A stretch of 61,962 bases of DNA from the NCBI GenBank assembly GCA_938049225.1, contig CALICM010000049.1, positions 1-61,962 of the forward strand, read 5' to 3'. Made by a program: the position numbers and the translations under genes. The stretch comes from an uncultured Paracoccaceae bacterium. Its GTDB lineage: Bacteria > Pseudomonadota > Alphaproteobacteria > Rhodobacterales > Rhodobacteraceae. The notes under the pieces are model-generated. The model saw nothing but the letters and a program-made list of their open reading frames with translations. It searched no databases and was not told where the DNA came from. Positions 42,308 through 51,569 of the stretch are shown here, in pieces; within the stretch, counting starts at the first letter, position 1; each line of letters opens with the position of its first letter.

Positions 42308-44239
42308 TTAGCCGCCGATCCCCAGGTTGCGGCTCAGGCCGATTTGCCCGGCAGCCCCGGCGATGCGGGCGCGGTAGACGTGCTGGCTTTCCATTACACG
42401 CATCACGTAGTTCCGGGTCTCGCGGAAGGGGATGTTTTCGATCCAGGTGATGGCGTCGACATTGGCGCGGCGTGGGTCGCCATAGCGGGCGATCCATTGG
42501 TCAACGCGGCTGGGGCCAGCGTTGTAAGCGGCCGACGCCAACAGGACCGAGCCGCCAAAGCGCTTGAGCATATCGGCTAGATATTGCGTGCCGAGGCGGC
42601 CGTTGTAGCTGGGATCCGCGATCAATTTGCCCAGGTCGTAGCCCAAGCCCAATTGGCCTGAGACCTTTTTCGCGGTGCCGGGCATCAGCTGCATCAGGCC
42701 GCGTGCGCCAGCGGGAGAGATGGCGCGGGGGTTCAGCTCGCTCTCTTGGCGGGCGATGGACATCGCCAACTCGGCGGGCACCGCACGGGCCTCGCGGGCG
42801 AGGGCGGTCACCGGGTAGTAGATCTCGGGGTAGATCGCGCCCCTGCGGACAAGGCGTTTGGAGATTTTCACTGCCGCGGCTGTCTGGCCGATATCTAGGG
42901 ACAAGGCCGCAAGGGCGGCGCTGTCGCGGGGACCAAGGCTTTCTTGGACGTGCAACAGAAAGCGCAGCGCGAGAACGGTGTCACCCGCGGCATGCAGCAG
43001 GCGTGCCGCCTGAACAGGGGTGGCGCGCATGAAACTGGCGCGACGGTACCCCGGCAACTGACCACTGCGGACAAGGCTTTGATCGACGCGGGCGCCGACC
43101 CGCTCGGCCGCGAGTTGTCCGTAGAAACTGGTTTGATAGCGGGCACCGAAGGCATAGGCGTCGCGGGCGGCCTGGGCGTTGCCCGCAGCCTCGTAGGCGC
43201 GGCCGATCCAGTAGCCCGCGCGACCCAAGGAAATGGGCGTTTCCACAGCGGCGCGGAAGCGTTGGAAATGGGCAACAGCACGGTTCGGGTCGCGCAGGCG
43301 GGTGAGGGCCAGATAGCCCGACAGCCACTCAAGATCGGCGTAATCCGAGCCTGCGGTAAGGTAATTCTGGCTGGCCAGACGATAGGCCGTGTTGATCCGC
43401 CCGTCGCGCATCGCTTGGCGCGCCAGCGCACGCCGGGTGTTGGCCCAGGCGGCGGGGCGACCGAGGGCCGCCGCCGATACGGAGCGTTCCAACAACAGCG
43501 CCTCGGCGCCCTCGGCCAACCCTTTATCGCGGCGCCAGCGGAAGCGATCATGGGCCAGGCCGCCGTCGCCCGCGTGGCTGGCGGGGATCGCGTTGATCAG
43601 GGCGTTGACGCCATTTGTCTTGTCTTGCAGGCCGATGCGGGCGCGGGCTAGGGCACGCGGGCCCGGCCCGACCAGGGGCAGCATCTCGGCCGCAGCTTTG
43701 GTGTCGCCGTTCCACAGTAGCATGTCGAGCCGCGCCTCGTGATGCGGGGCCAGTTCCGCGCCGAAGCGTTGCAGGAACAAGGCGCGGCCAGCGGTCGAAA
43801 GGCTGCGCGTGGTCCACAGGCGCGCGCGCTCGACCTCGGCGTCGGCGCGGTTTAGCGTGGCGGTATAGATGATCGCGCCGCGCGCGGTTTGCGGTTTGGT
43901 GACCGAGAAGAAGGCTTTGACCTGAGCAGCAGGCAGGGCACCGGGCATCACCGCCTCGGCCCGACGACGCATCAGCGGCAAACCTGGCCAGTCGGCATTG
44001 CGGGTCAGGAAATTAGCGTAATCGCCCCAGGCGGCACCGCCTGCGCGCAGCCGGTGCCAGTCAATGATGTCGACGGCCAACTGTTCGCCCGTTTGGGCGG
44101 CTTGTGCGCGGGCCTGGGCAAAATCCCCGCGTGCAACGGATTGCAGGGCGGCGGCAAGGCGTTCGGGTTGGGCGGCATGGGTCGTGAGGGGGACGGATAT
44201 CAGAATTGTCAACGCCAAGGCGCGGAAAATGGGGATCAT
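42308..44239 (-). CDS. slt: Soluble lytic murein transglycosylase
   Basis: 643 residues from the ATG at 44239, giving a normal signal peptide (MIPIFRALALTILISVPLTTHA). A long helical superhelix of tetratricopeptide-like units occupies about residues 30-470. The catalytic Slt domain comes last, with the glutamate in SIARQESELNPRAISPAGARGLMQLMPGTAKK (catalytic E in RQESELN) and AYNAGPSRVDQW. Periplasmic Slt cleaves the MurNAc-GlcNAc bond to make anhydro-muropeptides, which are the input to the recycling path that ends at AmgK and MurU (12414-14596). The gene is alone and divergent from dapA. Confidence 0.93.
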   Translation of the reverse strand: MIPIFRALALTILISVPLTTHAAQPERLAAALQSVARGDFAQARAQAAQTGEQLAVDIIDWHRLRAGGAAWGDYANFLTRNADWPGLPLMRRRAEAVMPGALPAAQVKAFFSVTKPQTARGAIIYTATLNRADAEVERARLWTTRSLSTAGRALFLQRFGAELAPHHEARLDMLLWNGDTKAAAEMLPLVGPGPRALARARIGLQDKTNGVNALINAIPASHAGDGGLAHDRFRWRRDKGLAEGAEALLLERSVSAAALGRPAAWANTRRALARQAMRDGRINTAYRLASQNYLTAGSDYADLEWLSGYLALTRLRDPNRAVAHFQRFRAAVETPISLGRAGYWIGRAYEAAGNAQAARDAYAFGARYQTSFYGQLAAERVGARVDQSLVRSGQLPGYRRASFMRATPVQAARLLHAAGDTVLALRFLLHVQESLGPRDSAALAALSLDIGQTAAAVKISKRLVRRGAIYPEIYYPVTALAREARAVPAELAMSIARQESELNPRAISPAGARGLMQLMPGTAKKVSGQLGLGYDLGKLIADPSYNGRLGTQYLADMLKRFGGSVLLASAAYNAGPSRVDQWIARYGDPRRANVDAITWIENIPFRETRNYVMRVMESQHVYRARIAGAAGQIGLSRNLGIGG

Positions 44240-44408
44240 GAAACTGCTCGATGTCGTATTTCGGGGAATGCGATCTTGTGGCGCGCAGTATAACAAGAAA
44301 CGATGGCTGGGTCTTCCCCGAAGTCTTGCCCGGTGCAAATTTCGCCGCTAGGGTCGCGCCGCTTTAATCCGGGCGGTGTGGGCTGCCCCTGAGGGAAGGA
44401 TCTCGGTG

Positions 44409-45284
44409 ATGTTCAAGGGCTCGATACCAGCATTGGTCACCCCGTTTCGCGACGGCGCGGTGGATATTCCAGCCCTGAAACACCTGGTGGATTGGCAGAT
44501 CGACGAAGGCAGCCATGGGATTGTCGCGGCAGGCACCACCGCTGAAAGCCCCACGCTTAGCCATGCCGAGCATGAAGAGGTTGTGTCCATCATCATAGAA
44601 CAGGCTGCGGGCCGGGTGCCGGTGATCGCGGGCGCGGGGTCGAACAACACGGCCGAGTCAATCCGTTTGATCCGACACGCCGAAAAGGCGGGCGCGGACG
44701 CGGCCCTGGTGGTGACACCCTATTACAACAAGCCCAGCCAGCGGGGGCTGTATCAGCACTTCAAAACCCTGCATGACGCCTGTGATTTACCGATCATCAT
44801 TTACAATATTCCACCACGTTCGGTTATTGATATGAGCCCCGAAACGATGGGCGAGCTGGCGAAACTCCCACGGATCATTGGGGTTAAGGATGCGACAGGC
44901 GACGTGACCCGCGCCGCTGACACCCGGCTTGCTTGCGGCCTGGATTTCATCCAGCTGTCGGGCAATGATGACCTGGCGCTGGGCTTCAATGCTCATGGAG
45001 GGGTGGGTTGCATCTCGGTAACGGCGAATGTCGCACCCGCGCTGTGCGCGCAGTTCCAGAAAGCAACGCAGAGGGGTGACTTCGCCGCAGCACTTGAAAT
45101 CAATGATCGATTAATGCCCTTGCACCGCGCCTGCTTTGCTGAACCCAATCCTTGCCCCAGCAAATACGCACTCAGCGTGTTGGGCCATTGCAGAGACGAG
45201 GTCCGCTCACCCCTGGTGACTATCGAGGACAGCACCAAGGCAGCAATGGACGCCGCCCTGCGGCATGCGGGGTTGGTGAACTGA
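44409..45284 (+). CDS. dapA: 4-hydroxy-tetrahydrodipicolinate synthase
   Basis: 291 residues from the ATG at 44409 (GAAGGA upstream; [13 protein letters not shown] is the family start). DapA condenses pyruvate with aspartate semialdehyde in lysine and diaminopimelate synthesis. The TIM barrel shows [15 protein letters not shown], the tyrosines in [30 protein letters not shown] (catalytic tyrosine) and the Schiff-base lysine in [10 protein letters not shown]. Diaminopimelate also goes into peptidoglycan, so the gene sits sensibly beside slt, but the two are divergent. Confidence 0.96.
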   Translation: MFKGSIPALVTPFRDGAVDIPALKHLVDWQIDEGSHGIVAAGTTAESPTLSHAEHEEVVSIIIEQAAGRVPVIAGAGSNNTAESIRLIRHAEKAGADAALVVTPYYNKPSQRGLYQHFKTLHDACDLPIIIYNIPPRSVIDMSPETMGELAKLPRIIGVKDATGDVTRAADTRLACGLDFIQLSGNDDLALGFNAHGGVGCISVTANVAPALCAQFQKATQRGDFAAALEINDRLMPLHRACFAEPNPCPSKYALSVLGHCRDEVRSPLVTIEDSTKAAMDAALRHAGLVN

Positions 45285-45344
45285 GCAACCGTTTTGGCCC
45301 ATCGTGCCCACCCATAGCGGTCAACTCGCTCGACGTGCATGTGT

Positions 45345-46628
45345 TCATTGTGCTGGCGTGCCCACGGCCTCCAACTCAATGCCAGACAGCTGTTGCCCCT
45401 CGATAGTCTTCTCGAACGCTGCGAGACGTTTGTAGATAGACATCAATTCGACAATTGTTTTCCAGTTGTGCACCAGGAACTGGAAACTGTCCTCGACGCG
45501 ACCGAACGCCCGAATGGTTTGCTGCATGACCCCTAGAGTGAAGCCTGCCGTGACGATTGTCGGCCCCATTGCAATATATGGCACCATCGCGCCTGCCTGC
45601 AGATAGCTAAATCGCGCAACATCGAAATAAAGGTAGTTGAGATACAGTCGAAAGTAGTTTCGTCGTACGTTTTTATACAACTCAGATAACGTAGGAGGGT
45701 GGGCTCGATCTGCATATTCTTCACCAAGCACAAGCTCTTTTCGGTATGCGGCCTCGACCCTCTGATTGCGGAACTCCAGGCCTGGCAGTCGAATACCAAC
45801 CAGCGCAAGCAAGCTGGTCCCCATGGCGGACCATATCAGCGCAACAAAAACCAATGCCTGAGGTACCTCACCCACGATTGGAAGCACTTTGACGTATTCC
45901 GACAATCCCCAAAGTATTGGAATAAAGGCGATCAGCAGCAGGACGCTATTGATAAAGCGTGTACCTATGTGTTCCATCGTTTGCGAGAACTTCATCGTGT
46001 CTTCTTGTACTCGCTGCGATGCTCCCTCAATCCCGCGAACCTTGTCCCACATTCCAGTGTAGCGCTCGTTCATCGCGGTTCGCCAACGAAAGATGTAGTG
46101 GCTTGAGAAGAAATTGTTCAAGACCGCCACAATGACATAAACCATGGCGATTTTTAGAAAGGTGGCGAGGGTCCCGTAGTAGTCTTCCGGGCTGACGGAG
46201 TCGGGTTCAGAAAGTGCCTTTTGAATAAGGTTGTAGAAATCTCCAAACCACTGGTTGATCATGACGTCCAGTTGTACCAGGAACCAGGCCACGAAGACGA
46301 TCAACGCTGACCCGGCGACAGACCATCGCGCCCACTTATGCGATGCGGAGCGCATCCAGAATGCGACAAATGCCAGATAGGCCGCGATCATATACTGCCA
46401 AACCCAAAAGGACTGCGCCCGCTCCTGCGCGGCAGAAAAGGCAGCTTGTGCAACTTCATCCGCATCTGAAACAAGCGGCTCGGGAAGCCCAAAACCCACT
46501 AACCCACCCAAGCTAAGCGCCCCACCCCAGCCTTTGGCGTACATATACCACAGCAGAATACAAAATGCGGCCCAGGTCACGGCCGACCAGAAGAACTGCT
46601 TCGGATTGGGAAAGAACGATATAAACAT
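45345..46628 (-). CDS. SbmA/BacA-like inner-membrane peptide transporter
   Basis: 427 residues from the ATG at 46628 (GGAGG upstream, MFISFFPNPKQFFWSAV start). Six to seven hydrophobic helices and the family segments YMYAKGWGG, FLVQLDVMINQWFGDFYNLIQ, FRWRTAMNERY and RVEDSFQFLVHNWKTIVELMSIYKRLAAFE identify SbmA/BacA. These proton-driven dimers import proline-rich and other antimicrobial peptides and, in rhizobia, protect against host NCR peptides and affect very-long-chain lipid A. There is no fused ATPase domain. The gene is alone and convergent with dapA. In a free-living marine bacterium its natural substrate is unclear. Confidence 0.9.
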   Translation of the reverse strand: MFISFFPNPKQFFWSAVTWAAFCILLWYMYAKGWGGALSLGGLVGFGLPEPLVSDADEVAQAAFSAAQERAQSFWVWQYMIAAYLAFVAFWMRSASHKWARWSVAGSALIVFVAWFLVQLDVMINQWFGDFYNLIQKALSEPDSVSPEDYYGTLATFLKIAMVYVIVAVLNNFFSSHYIFRWRTAMNERYTGMWDKVRGIEGASQRVQEDTMKFSQTMEHIGTRFINSVLLLIAFIPILWGLSEYVKVLPIVGEVPQALVFVALIWSAMGTSLLALVGIRLPGLEFRNQRVEAAYRKELVLGEEYADRAHPPTLSELYKNVRRNYFRLYLNYLYFDVARFSYLQAGAMVPYIAMGPTIVTAGFTLGVMQQTIRAFGRVEDSFQFLVHNWKTIVELMSIYKRLAAFEKTIEGQQLSGIELEAVGTPAQ

Positions 46629-46847
46629 CTTGGGGCCTCCGCACCTGGTCACGCGCTCACGCGTATGTTGCGCTGATCTAACCCGGCGCCAAGGGGGATA
46701 TCCAGCCTCAGCGCATTAAATCTGTTTCACGTTCAGGCCAGCATTTTATTCAAGAAGGACATAAGAGAATGGTTTAGCGGGTGATTTACGACGGTTACAC
46801 TGGCGCACGGTCTGGACAGCCCGCGCCAGCTTCCTTACATCCCTGCA

Positions 46848-47321
46848 ATGGCCAAGAAACCCACCAGCAATTCCAAGACCATCGCCGAGAATCGTAAGGC
46901 GCGGTACAATTATGCCATCGAGAGCGATCTTGAGGTCGGCATCATGCTGGAAGGGTCCGAGGTCAAATCGCTGCGCGAAGGCAACGCGCAGATCACCGAA
47001 AGCTATGCCGAGGTGAAGGACGGTGAGTTATGGCTCGTGAACGCCTACATCGAGGGTTACAACAAAGCCAAGACCTTTGGGCATGAGGAGCGGCGGCGCC
47101 GCAAGTTGCTGGCCAGCAAGCGCGAAATCTCGAAGCTATGGAACGCCGTGGGGCGCGAGGGGATGACACTGGTCCCGCTCAGCCTCTATTTCAACGGCCG
47201 GGGCATCGCCAAGATGAAGCTGGGCCTGGCCAAGGGCAAAAAGGTCGCCGACAAGCGCGAGACCGAGAAGCAGCGCGACTGGGGCCGGCAAAAAGCCCGC
47301 CTGCTGCGTGAGCATAACTAA
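46848..47321 (+). CDS. smpB: SsrA-binding protein SmpB
   Basis: 157 residues. SmpB brings tmRNA to stalled ribosomes in trans-translation. The beta-barrel shows [39 protein letters not shown] and [11 protein letters not shown], and the basic tail ends [24 protein letters not shown], whose helix forms in the decoding centre. The tmRNA gene ssrA is not seen nearby. The lacI-type gene starts 3 bp after the stop. Confidence 0.96.
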   Translation: MAKKPTSNSKTIAENRKARYNYAIESDLEVGIMLEGSEVKSLREGNAQITESYAEVKDGELWLVNAYIEGYNKAKTFGHEERRRRKLLASKREISKLWNAVGREGMTLVPLSLYFNGRGIAKMKLGLAKGKKVADKRETEKQRDWGRQKARLLREHN

Positions 47322-47324
47322 CCC

Positions 47325-48350
47325 ATGGCTCGCAAGCGTCGCGGCAGCGGTAACCCCACCATCATGGATGTCGCGCGCGAGGCGGGGGTGAGTGCCATCA
47401 CCGTCAGTCGGGCACTCCGCACGCCGGGGCGGGTCTCGGCCGATACGCGGGCGCTGGTGGCGGCGGCGGTGCGGACGATGGGCTATACGCCGGATCCAGC
47501 AGCCAAGGCGCTGGCCTCGGACCGGTCGGACATCATCGGGGTGCTTGTGCCCTCGGTCACCAATTCGGTCTTCTCGGACACCCTGCGCGGGCTGTTCGAG
47601 GTCTCGGAAACCTCGGACTTTCGGGTGCAGATCGCCAACACGCGGTATTCCCAGGCCGAGGAGGAGCGACTGCTGCGCAGCTTCCTCAGCCAGCGCCCGG
47701 CCGGGCTGATCGTAACCGGTGTGGACCAAGCGGCGGGGTCGGCTGCCCTGCTGCGCGACGCGCCCTGTCCGGTCGTCCAGATCACCGAGATCGGGCCCGC
47801 GCCCTTTGATATGATGGTGGGGTTCTCGCACACTCAAGCGGCCCGTGCTGCGTCGCTGCACCTCAGCGCACAGGGCTATCGGCGCATTGGTTTTTTGGGC
47901 GCGCGGCGCGACGAGCGCTCGACCCGGCGGCTGTCAGGGTTTCGCGCGGGGCTCGAGGGGCAGGGACTCTATTCCCCTGCCCGGGTGCTGTTCAGCGATC
48001 AACCCAGCACGGTCCCCCTGGGGGCGGCGCAATTGGGCGAGTTGCTGACGCGCGATCCGCAGGCCGATGCGGTGTTGTGCAACAATGATGACCTGGCACT
48101 CGGGGTGTTGTTCGAGTGCCAGCGGCGCGGGATCGACGTGCCGCGGGGTTTTGGGATCTGCGGGTTCAACGATATTGACGTGATGGCCGTGGCGCATCCC
48201 TCGCTGACCTCGGTCCGCACCCCGCGGCTCGAGGTTGGGCGGCAAGCCATGGCGATGATCCTGGCGCGGCTGGCAGATCAGGACCCAGGCCCAATGGTTC
48301 GTGATCTGGGGTTCGATCTGGTCCCTCGCGACAGCACGGCACGGATATGA
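47325..48350 (+). CDS. LacI/GntR-type transcriptional regulator
   Basis: 341 residues. The N-terminal helix-turn-helix TIMDVAREAGVSAITVSRALR (residues 12-32) and hinge helix PDPAAKALAS are followed by a periplasmic-binding-protein-like effector domain with IIGVLVPSVTNSVFSDTLRG and AVLCNNDDLALGVLFE. It resembles the gluconate repressor branch. Translation is coupled downstream: its stop overlaps the CoA-transferase start (ATGA). It therefore probably controls the CoA-transferase and hydratase genes, although being in the same transcript as smpB is odd for a local repressor. Operator and effector are unknown. Confidence 0.88.
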   Translation: MARKRRGSGNPTIMDVAREAGVSAITVSRALRTPGRVSADTRALVAAAVRTMGYTPDPAAKALASDRSDIIGVLVPSVTNSVFSDTLRGLFEVSETSDFRVQIANTRYSQAEEERLLRSFLSQRPAGLIVTGVDQAAGSAALLRDAPCPVVQITEIGPAPFDMMVGFSHTQAARAASLHLSAQGYRRIGFLGARRDERSTRRLSGFRAGLEGQGLYSPARVLFSDQPSTVPLGAAQLGELLTRDPQADAVLCNNDDLALGVLFECQRRGIDVPRGFGICGFNDIDVMAVAHPSLTSVRTPRLEVGRQAMAMILARLADQDPGPMVRDLGFDLVPRDSTARI

Positions 48351-49468
48351 CCGGCGCGTTGGATGGCCTTTTGGTCGTCGCCCTCGAGCAAGCCGTGGCA
48401 GCGCCCTATTGCACCGCGCAATTGGCGGCGGCGGGCGCCCGGGTGATCAAGGTCGAGCGGGCCGGGGGCGATTTCGCGCGGGGCTATGATACCGTGGCCA
48501 AGGGCGCCTCGTCCTATTTCACCTGGCTGAACCAGGGCAAGCAATCCATCGTATTGGACCTCAAAGCCCATGATGACCTGGCGTTGTTGCGGCGCATGAT
48601 CGCACGCGCGGATGTCTTCATCGAGAACCTGGCCCCTGGTGCGGCCGCACGGGCCGGGCTGGGTCCCCAGGTTTTGCAAGCAGATCATCCCGGCCTTATC
48701 TGTTGCGGCATTTCCGGCTATGGCGATGGGCCCGGGGTGACGGGGCTCAAGGCCTATGACTTGTTGGTGCAAGCCGAAAGCGGGCTGTCGGCGATCACCG
48801 GCGATGGCGACCACATGGCCCGTATTGGCGTGTCGATCTGCGATATCGGGGCGGGGATGGCCGCGCATGCCGCTATTTTGGAGGCGCTGATCGCCAAGGG
48901 GATCACCGGGCGGGGCCGAGTGCTCGAGGTTACGCTGTTCGACGTTGCCGCCTATTGGATGACCGTGCCGCTCATCCACACCAAACATGGCGATGGCCCG
49001 CCGGGCCGAGAGGGCCTGCGTCACCCCTCCATCGCGCCTTATGGCGCTTATGCTACCACCGACGGGGCGCAGACGCTGATCGCTGTGCAAAACCCACGGG
49101 AATGGGCACGGCTGGTCGCGGCACTTGACCTGCCAGAGCTGGCCCAAGATCCACGCTTCGCCACCAATACGGCTCGCGTCGCCAACCGCCCCGCTTTGGA
49201 GGTGGTCCTTTCGGCCCGGATCGAAGCGCTCACGGCGCCCGATCTACACCACCGACTGACCGAGGCGGACATTGCATTTGGGCGCGTTAACACACCCGAC
49301 CAAGTGGCCAACCATCCGGCGTTACGGCAGCAGAGCATCGCCACAGCCGATGGCATGGTGCTCAGCACCCCGGCCGGGCGCGTCCTGGGCGCACCTGCAT
49401 CACCCATCGGACCAGCCCCAGCACTCGACGCAGATGGCGCCCAGTTGCGCCAGGAATTCGCGTCATGA
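48347..49468 (+). CDS. CaiB/BaiF family (class III) CoA-transferase
   Basis: 373 residues, with the class III features: the N-terminal VVALEQAVAAPYCTAQLAAAGARVIKVER, the CoA-binding YFTWLNQGKQSIVLDLK, and the catalytic aspartate in YDLLVQAESGLSAITG. It moves CoA between carboxylic acids in the cytoplasm. It overlaps the regulator upstream and the hydratase downstream by 4 bp each. Together with a mesaconyl-C4-CoA-hydratase-like partner, a dicarboxylate such as mesaconate, itaconate or citramalate is a reasonable substrate guess; this is inference from context. Confidence 0.87.
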   Translation: MTGALDGLLVVALEQAVAAPYCTAQLAAAGARVIKVERAGGDFARGYDTVAKGASSYFTWLNQGKQSIVLDLKAHDDLALLRRMIARADVFIENLAPGAAARAGLGPQVLQADHPGLICCGISGYGDGPGVTGLKAYDLLVQAESGLSAITGDGDHMARIGVSICDIGAGMAAHAAILEALIAKGITGRGRVLEVTLFDVAAYWMTVPLIHTKHGDGPPGREGLRHPSIAPYGAYATTDGAQTLIAVQNPREWARLVAALDLPELAQDPRFATNTARVANRPALEVVLSARIEALTAPDLHHRLTEADIAFGRVNTPDQVANHPALRQQSIATADGMVLSTPAGRVLGAPASPIGPAPALDADGAQLRQEFAS

Positions 49469-50298
49469 CCGCCCCCACGCTGGACCCTGCTATCCTGCCC
49501 CAATGGATCGGCCGCCGCGAGGTTGCGCAAGACACACTCATCGCGCGCCCGGCCCGGCAAATGCAGGCGACCTTGGGGGGCCTCCCAACCCTCGCCGTCG
49601 GGGATCCGCTGCCACCGCTCTGGCATTGGCTTTACTTCCCCTCTGAAGCGCCAACCGCCGCGCTGGGCCATGATGGCCACCCCGAACGCGGCGGATTTAT
49701 CCCGCCCGTCGCCCTGCCGCGCCGTATGTGGGCGGGCGGCAAGGTGCGATTTCACGCGCCCCTGCGCATCGGGGATACCATCGAGCGCGTCTCAACCATC
49801 GAAGACGTTACCCTCAAAAAGGGCCAAAGCGGCCCTTTGTGCTTTGTCACCGTCCGTCACCGTCTCGATCAGGCCGTGACCGAGGATCACCACATTGTTT
49901 ACCGCGATCATCCGGTGCCCGGCGACCCCCAGCCCAGACCCGCCCCGCCTGACCTGACCCCCCAGGTCAGCCGCACGATCACCCCAAATATCGCGTTGCT
50001 GTTCCGCTACTCTGCCCTGACTTTCAACGCCCATCGGATCCACTACGACCTCGACTATTGCCGCAGGGTCGAGGGGTATCCGGGTCTGGTGGTCCATGGT
50101 CCCCTGATCGCCACGCTGCTCATGAACATGGCCGCCGATCTTAAGCCGATCAAAACTTTCACCTACCGCGCCACTGCCCCTGTGTTCCACGACGCGCCTT
50201 TCACCTTGAATGCTGCGCAAACGGACACCGGCCTGACCCTCTGGGCCGCCACGCCAGATGGGCGGCAAGCCATGCTGGCCGAGGCGACAGCGCCCTGA
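49465..50298 (+). CDS. MaoC-type acyl-CoA dehydratase, mesaconyl-C4-CoA hydratase-like
   Basis: 277 residues with two hot-dog halves. The first half contains LYFPSEAPTAALGHDGHPERGGFIPPVALPRRMWAGG (residues about 52-88); the second contains the catalytic-type region LLFRYSALTFNAHRIHYDLDYCR with the aspartate/asparagine-histidine pair, and VVHGPLIATLL. This arrangement is that of mesaconyl-C4-CoA hydratase and the fungal HTD2-like dehydratases. The enzyme adds or removes water from a branched dicarboxylyl-CoA. It is the last gene of the lacI-caiB run and convergent with the acyl-CoA dehydrogenase. Confidence 0.82.
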   Translation: MTAPTLDPAILPQWIGRREVAQDTLIARPARQMQATLGGLPTLAVGDPLPPLWHWLYFPSEAPTAALGHDGHPERGGFIPPVALPRRMWAGGKVRFHAPLRIGDTIERVSTIEDVTLKKGQSGPLCFVTVRHRLDQAVTEDHHIVYRDHPVPGDPQPRPAPPDLTPQVSRTITPNIALLFRYSALTFNAHRIHYDLDYCRRVEGYPGLVVHGPLIATLLMNMAADLKPIKTFTYRATAPVFHDAPFTLNAAQTDTGLTLWAATPDGRQAMLAEATAP

Positions 50299-50353
50299 GC
50301 CGTTCTTCTCGGCCGACCACCCAACGACAACGATACAAACCAGGCGCCCACAG

Positions 50354-50409
50354 CCCCACCCCGCGCACCGCGGGGTGGGGAGATTAGACTTGACCCCGGA
50401 ACGGGGTCA
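50354..50409. terminator. Two hairpins between convergent genes
   Basis: The first (50354-50380) is a perfect 12-bp stem CCCCACCCCGCG/CGCGGGGTGGGG with loop CAC; the second (50391-50409) is an 8-bp stem TGACCCCG/CGGGGTCA with loop GAA. Neither has a T run, but they occupy the gap between the hydratase and the acyl-CoA dehydrogenase stops and probably block convergent transcripts. Confidence 0.55.
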
Positions 50410-50417
50410 CCTTTGGA

Positions 50418-51569
50418 TCAATAGGATCGCGGCAAGCCCAGCACATGTTGGCCGAGATAGGCCAGGATCATATTGGTTGAAATCGGCGCTGTCTGGTACA
50501 ACCGCGTTTCGCGCCACTTCCGCTCGATCCCATAGTCGCGTGCGAAAGCATAGCCGCCAAAGGTGGTTATCGCCGCCTCGCCCGCCGCCCAGGCGGCCTC
50601 GGACGCCAGCAGCTTCGCCATATTCGCCTCGGCCCCACAATCCGCACCGCTTTCAAAAACATCCGCGGCGCGATGCACCATCAACCGGGCTGCCTCGGTT
50701 TGGGCATGCGCCCGGGCCAGCGGGAACTGGATCCCCTGGTTTTGTCCGATCGGTCGGCCGAACACCTCGCGCTCGCCCGCATATGCCACTGCGCGGCGCA
50801 GAAAGAAGGCGGCATCGCCCAAGCACTCATAGGCGATAAGCACCCGTTCGGCATTCATTCCGGTCATGATACAGCGCAATCCCTGGCCCAGTTTACCGAT
50901 CAACGCATCGGCTGGAACTTCCAGATCCTCGAAGAAGACTTCACAGGTGTTGTGGTTGATCATCGTCTCGATCGGCTGGATCGTAAGCCCCTTGCCCAGG
51001 GCGTCGCGCATATCGACCAAAAAGACCGACAGACCCTCGGACCGCCGCGCTACCTGGTCCAACGGCGTTGTGCGCGCCAAAAGCAGCATCAGATCCGAGT
51101 GCATCGCCCGGCTGGTCCAAACCTTTTGACCATTTACAACAAACACATCGCCCCGCCGTTCGGCCCGAGTGCGCAATTGCGTGGTGTCCGACCCGGTCCC
51201 AGGCTCGGTCACACCAAAAGCCTGCAAGCGCAGCGCACCGCTGGCGATTTGCGGCAGATACCGTTCTTTTTGCGCGGCCGAACCGTGCCGCACCACCGCC
51301 CCCATGGTGTACATCTGCGCATGGCAGGCCGCCGCGTTGCCGCCCGAGGCATGGATTGCCTCGAGAATAGCGCCCCCCGCCGCCAGGGGCAGGCCTGAGC
51401 CGCCGAATTCTTCGGGGATCAGCGCGGCCAGATAGCCAGCCTCGCTCAGCGCTTGCACAAAAGCGTCGGGATAGGCGCCAGCGGCTTCCAGCCCGTTCCA
51501 ATAGCTGTTGTCGAAAGGGGCGCACAGGTGGGTGACGGCCGCGGTCAGATCCGTCCAGTCATCGATCAT
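50418..51569 (-). CDS. Acyl-CoA dehydrogenase
   Basis: 383 residues. Flavin and acyl-CoA sites are visible as GVTEPGTGSDTTQLRTRA, VWTSRAMHSDLMLLLART and EREVFGRPIGQNQGIQF. The usual C-terminal catalytic YEGT segment is replaced by YQTAPISTN, so the base is not there. A glutamate in MNAERVLIA sits where isovaleryl-CoA dehydrogenase keeps its catalytic glutamate, which suggests a branched or long acyl substrate. Its ATG overlaps the Anbu stop (ATGA), making it the last gene of the Anbu operon, while the CoA-transferase/hydratase genes are convergent. It could serve either. Confidence 0.87.
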   Translation of the reverse strand: MIDDWTDLTAAVTHLCAPFDNSYWNGLEAAGAYPDAFVQALSEAGYLAALIPEEFGGSGLPLAAGGAILEAIHASGGNAAACHAQMYTMGAVVRHGSAAQKERYLPQIASGALRLQAFGVTEPGTGSDTTQLRTRAERRGDVFVVNGQKVWTSRAMHSDLMLLLARTTPLDQVARRSEGLSVFLVDMRDALGKGLTIQPIETMINHNTCEVFFEDLEVPADALIGKLGQGLRCIMTGMNAERVLIAYECLGDAAFFLRRAVAYAGEREVFGRPIGQNQGIQFPLARAHAQTEAARLMVHRAADVFESGADCGAEANMAKLLASEAAWAAGEAAITTFGGYAFARDYGIERKWRETRLYQTAPISTNMILAYLGQHVLGLPRSY

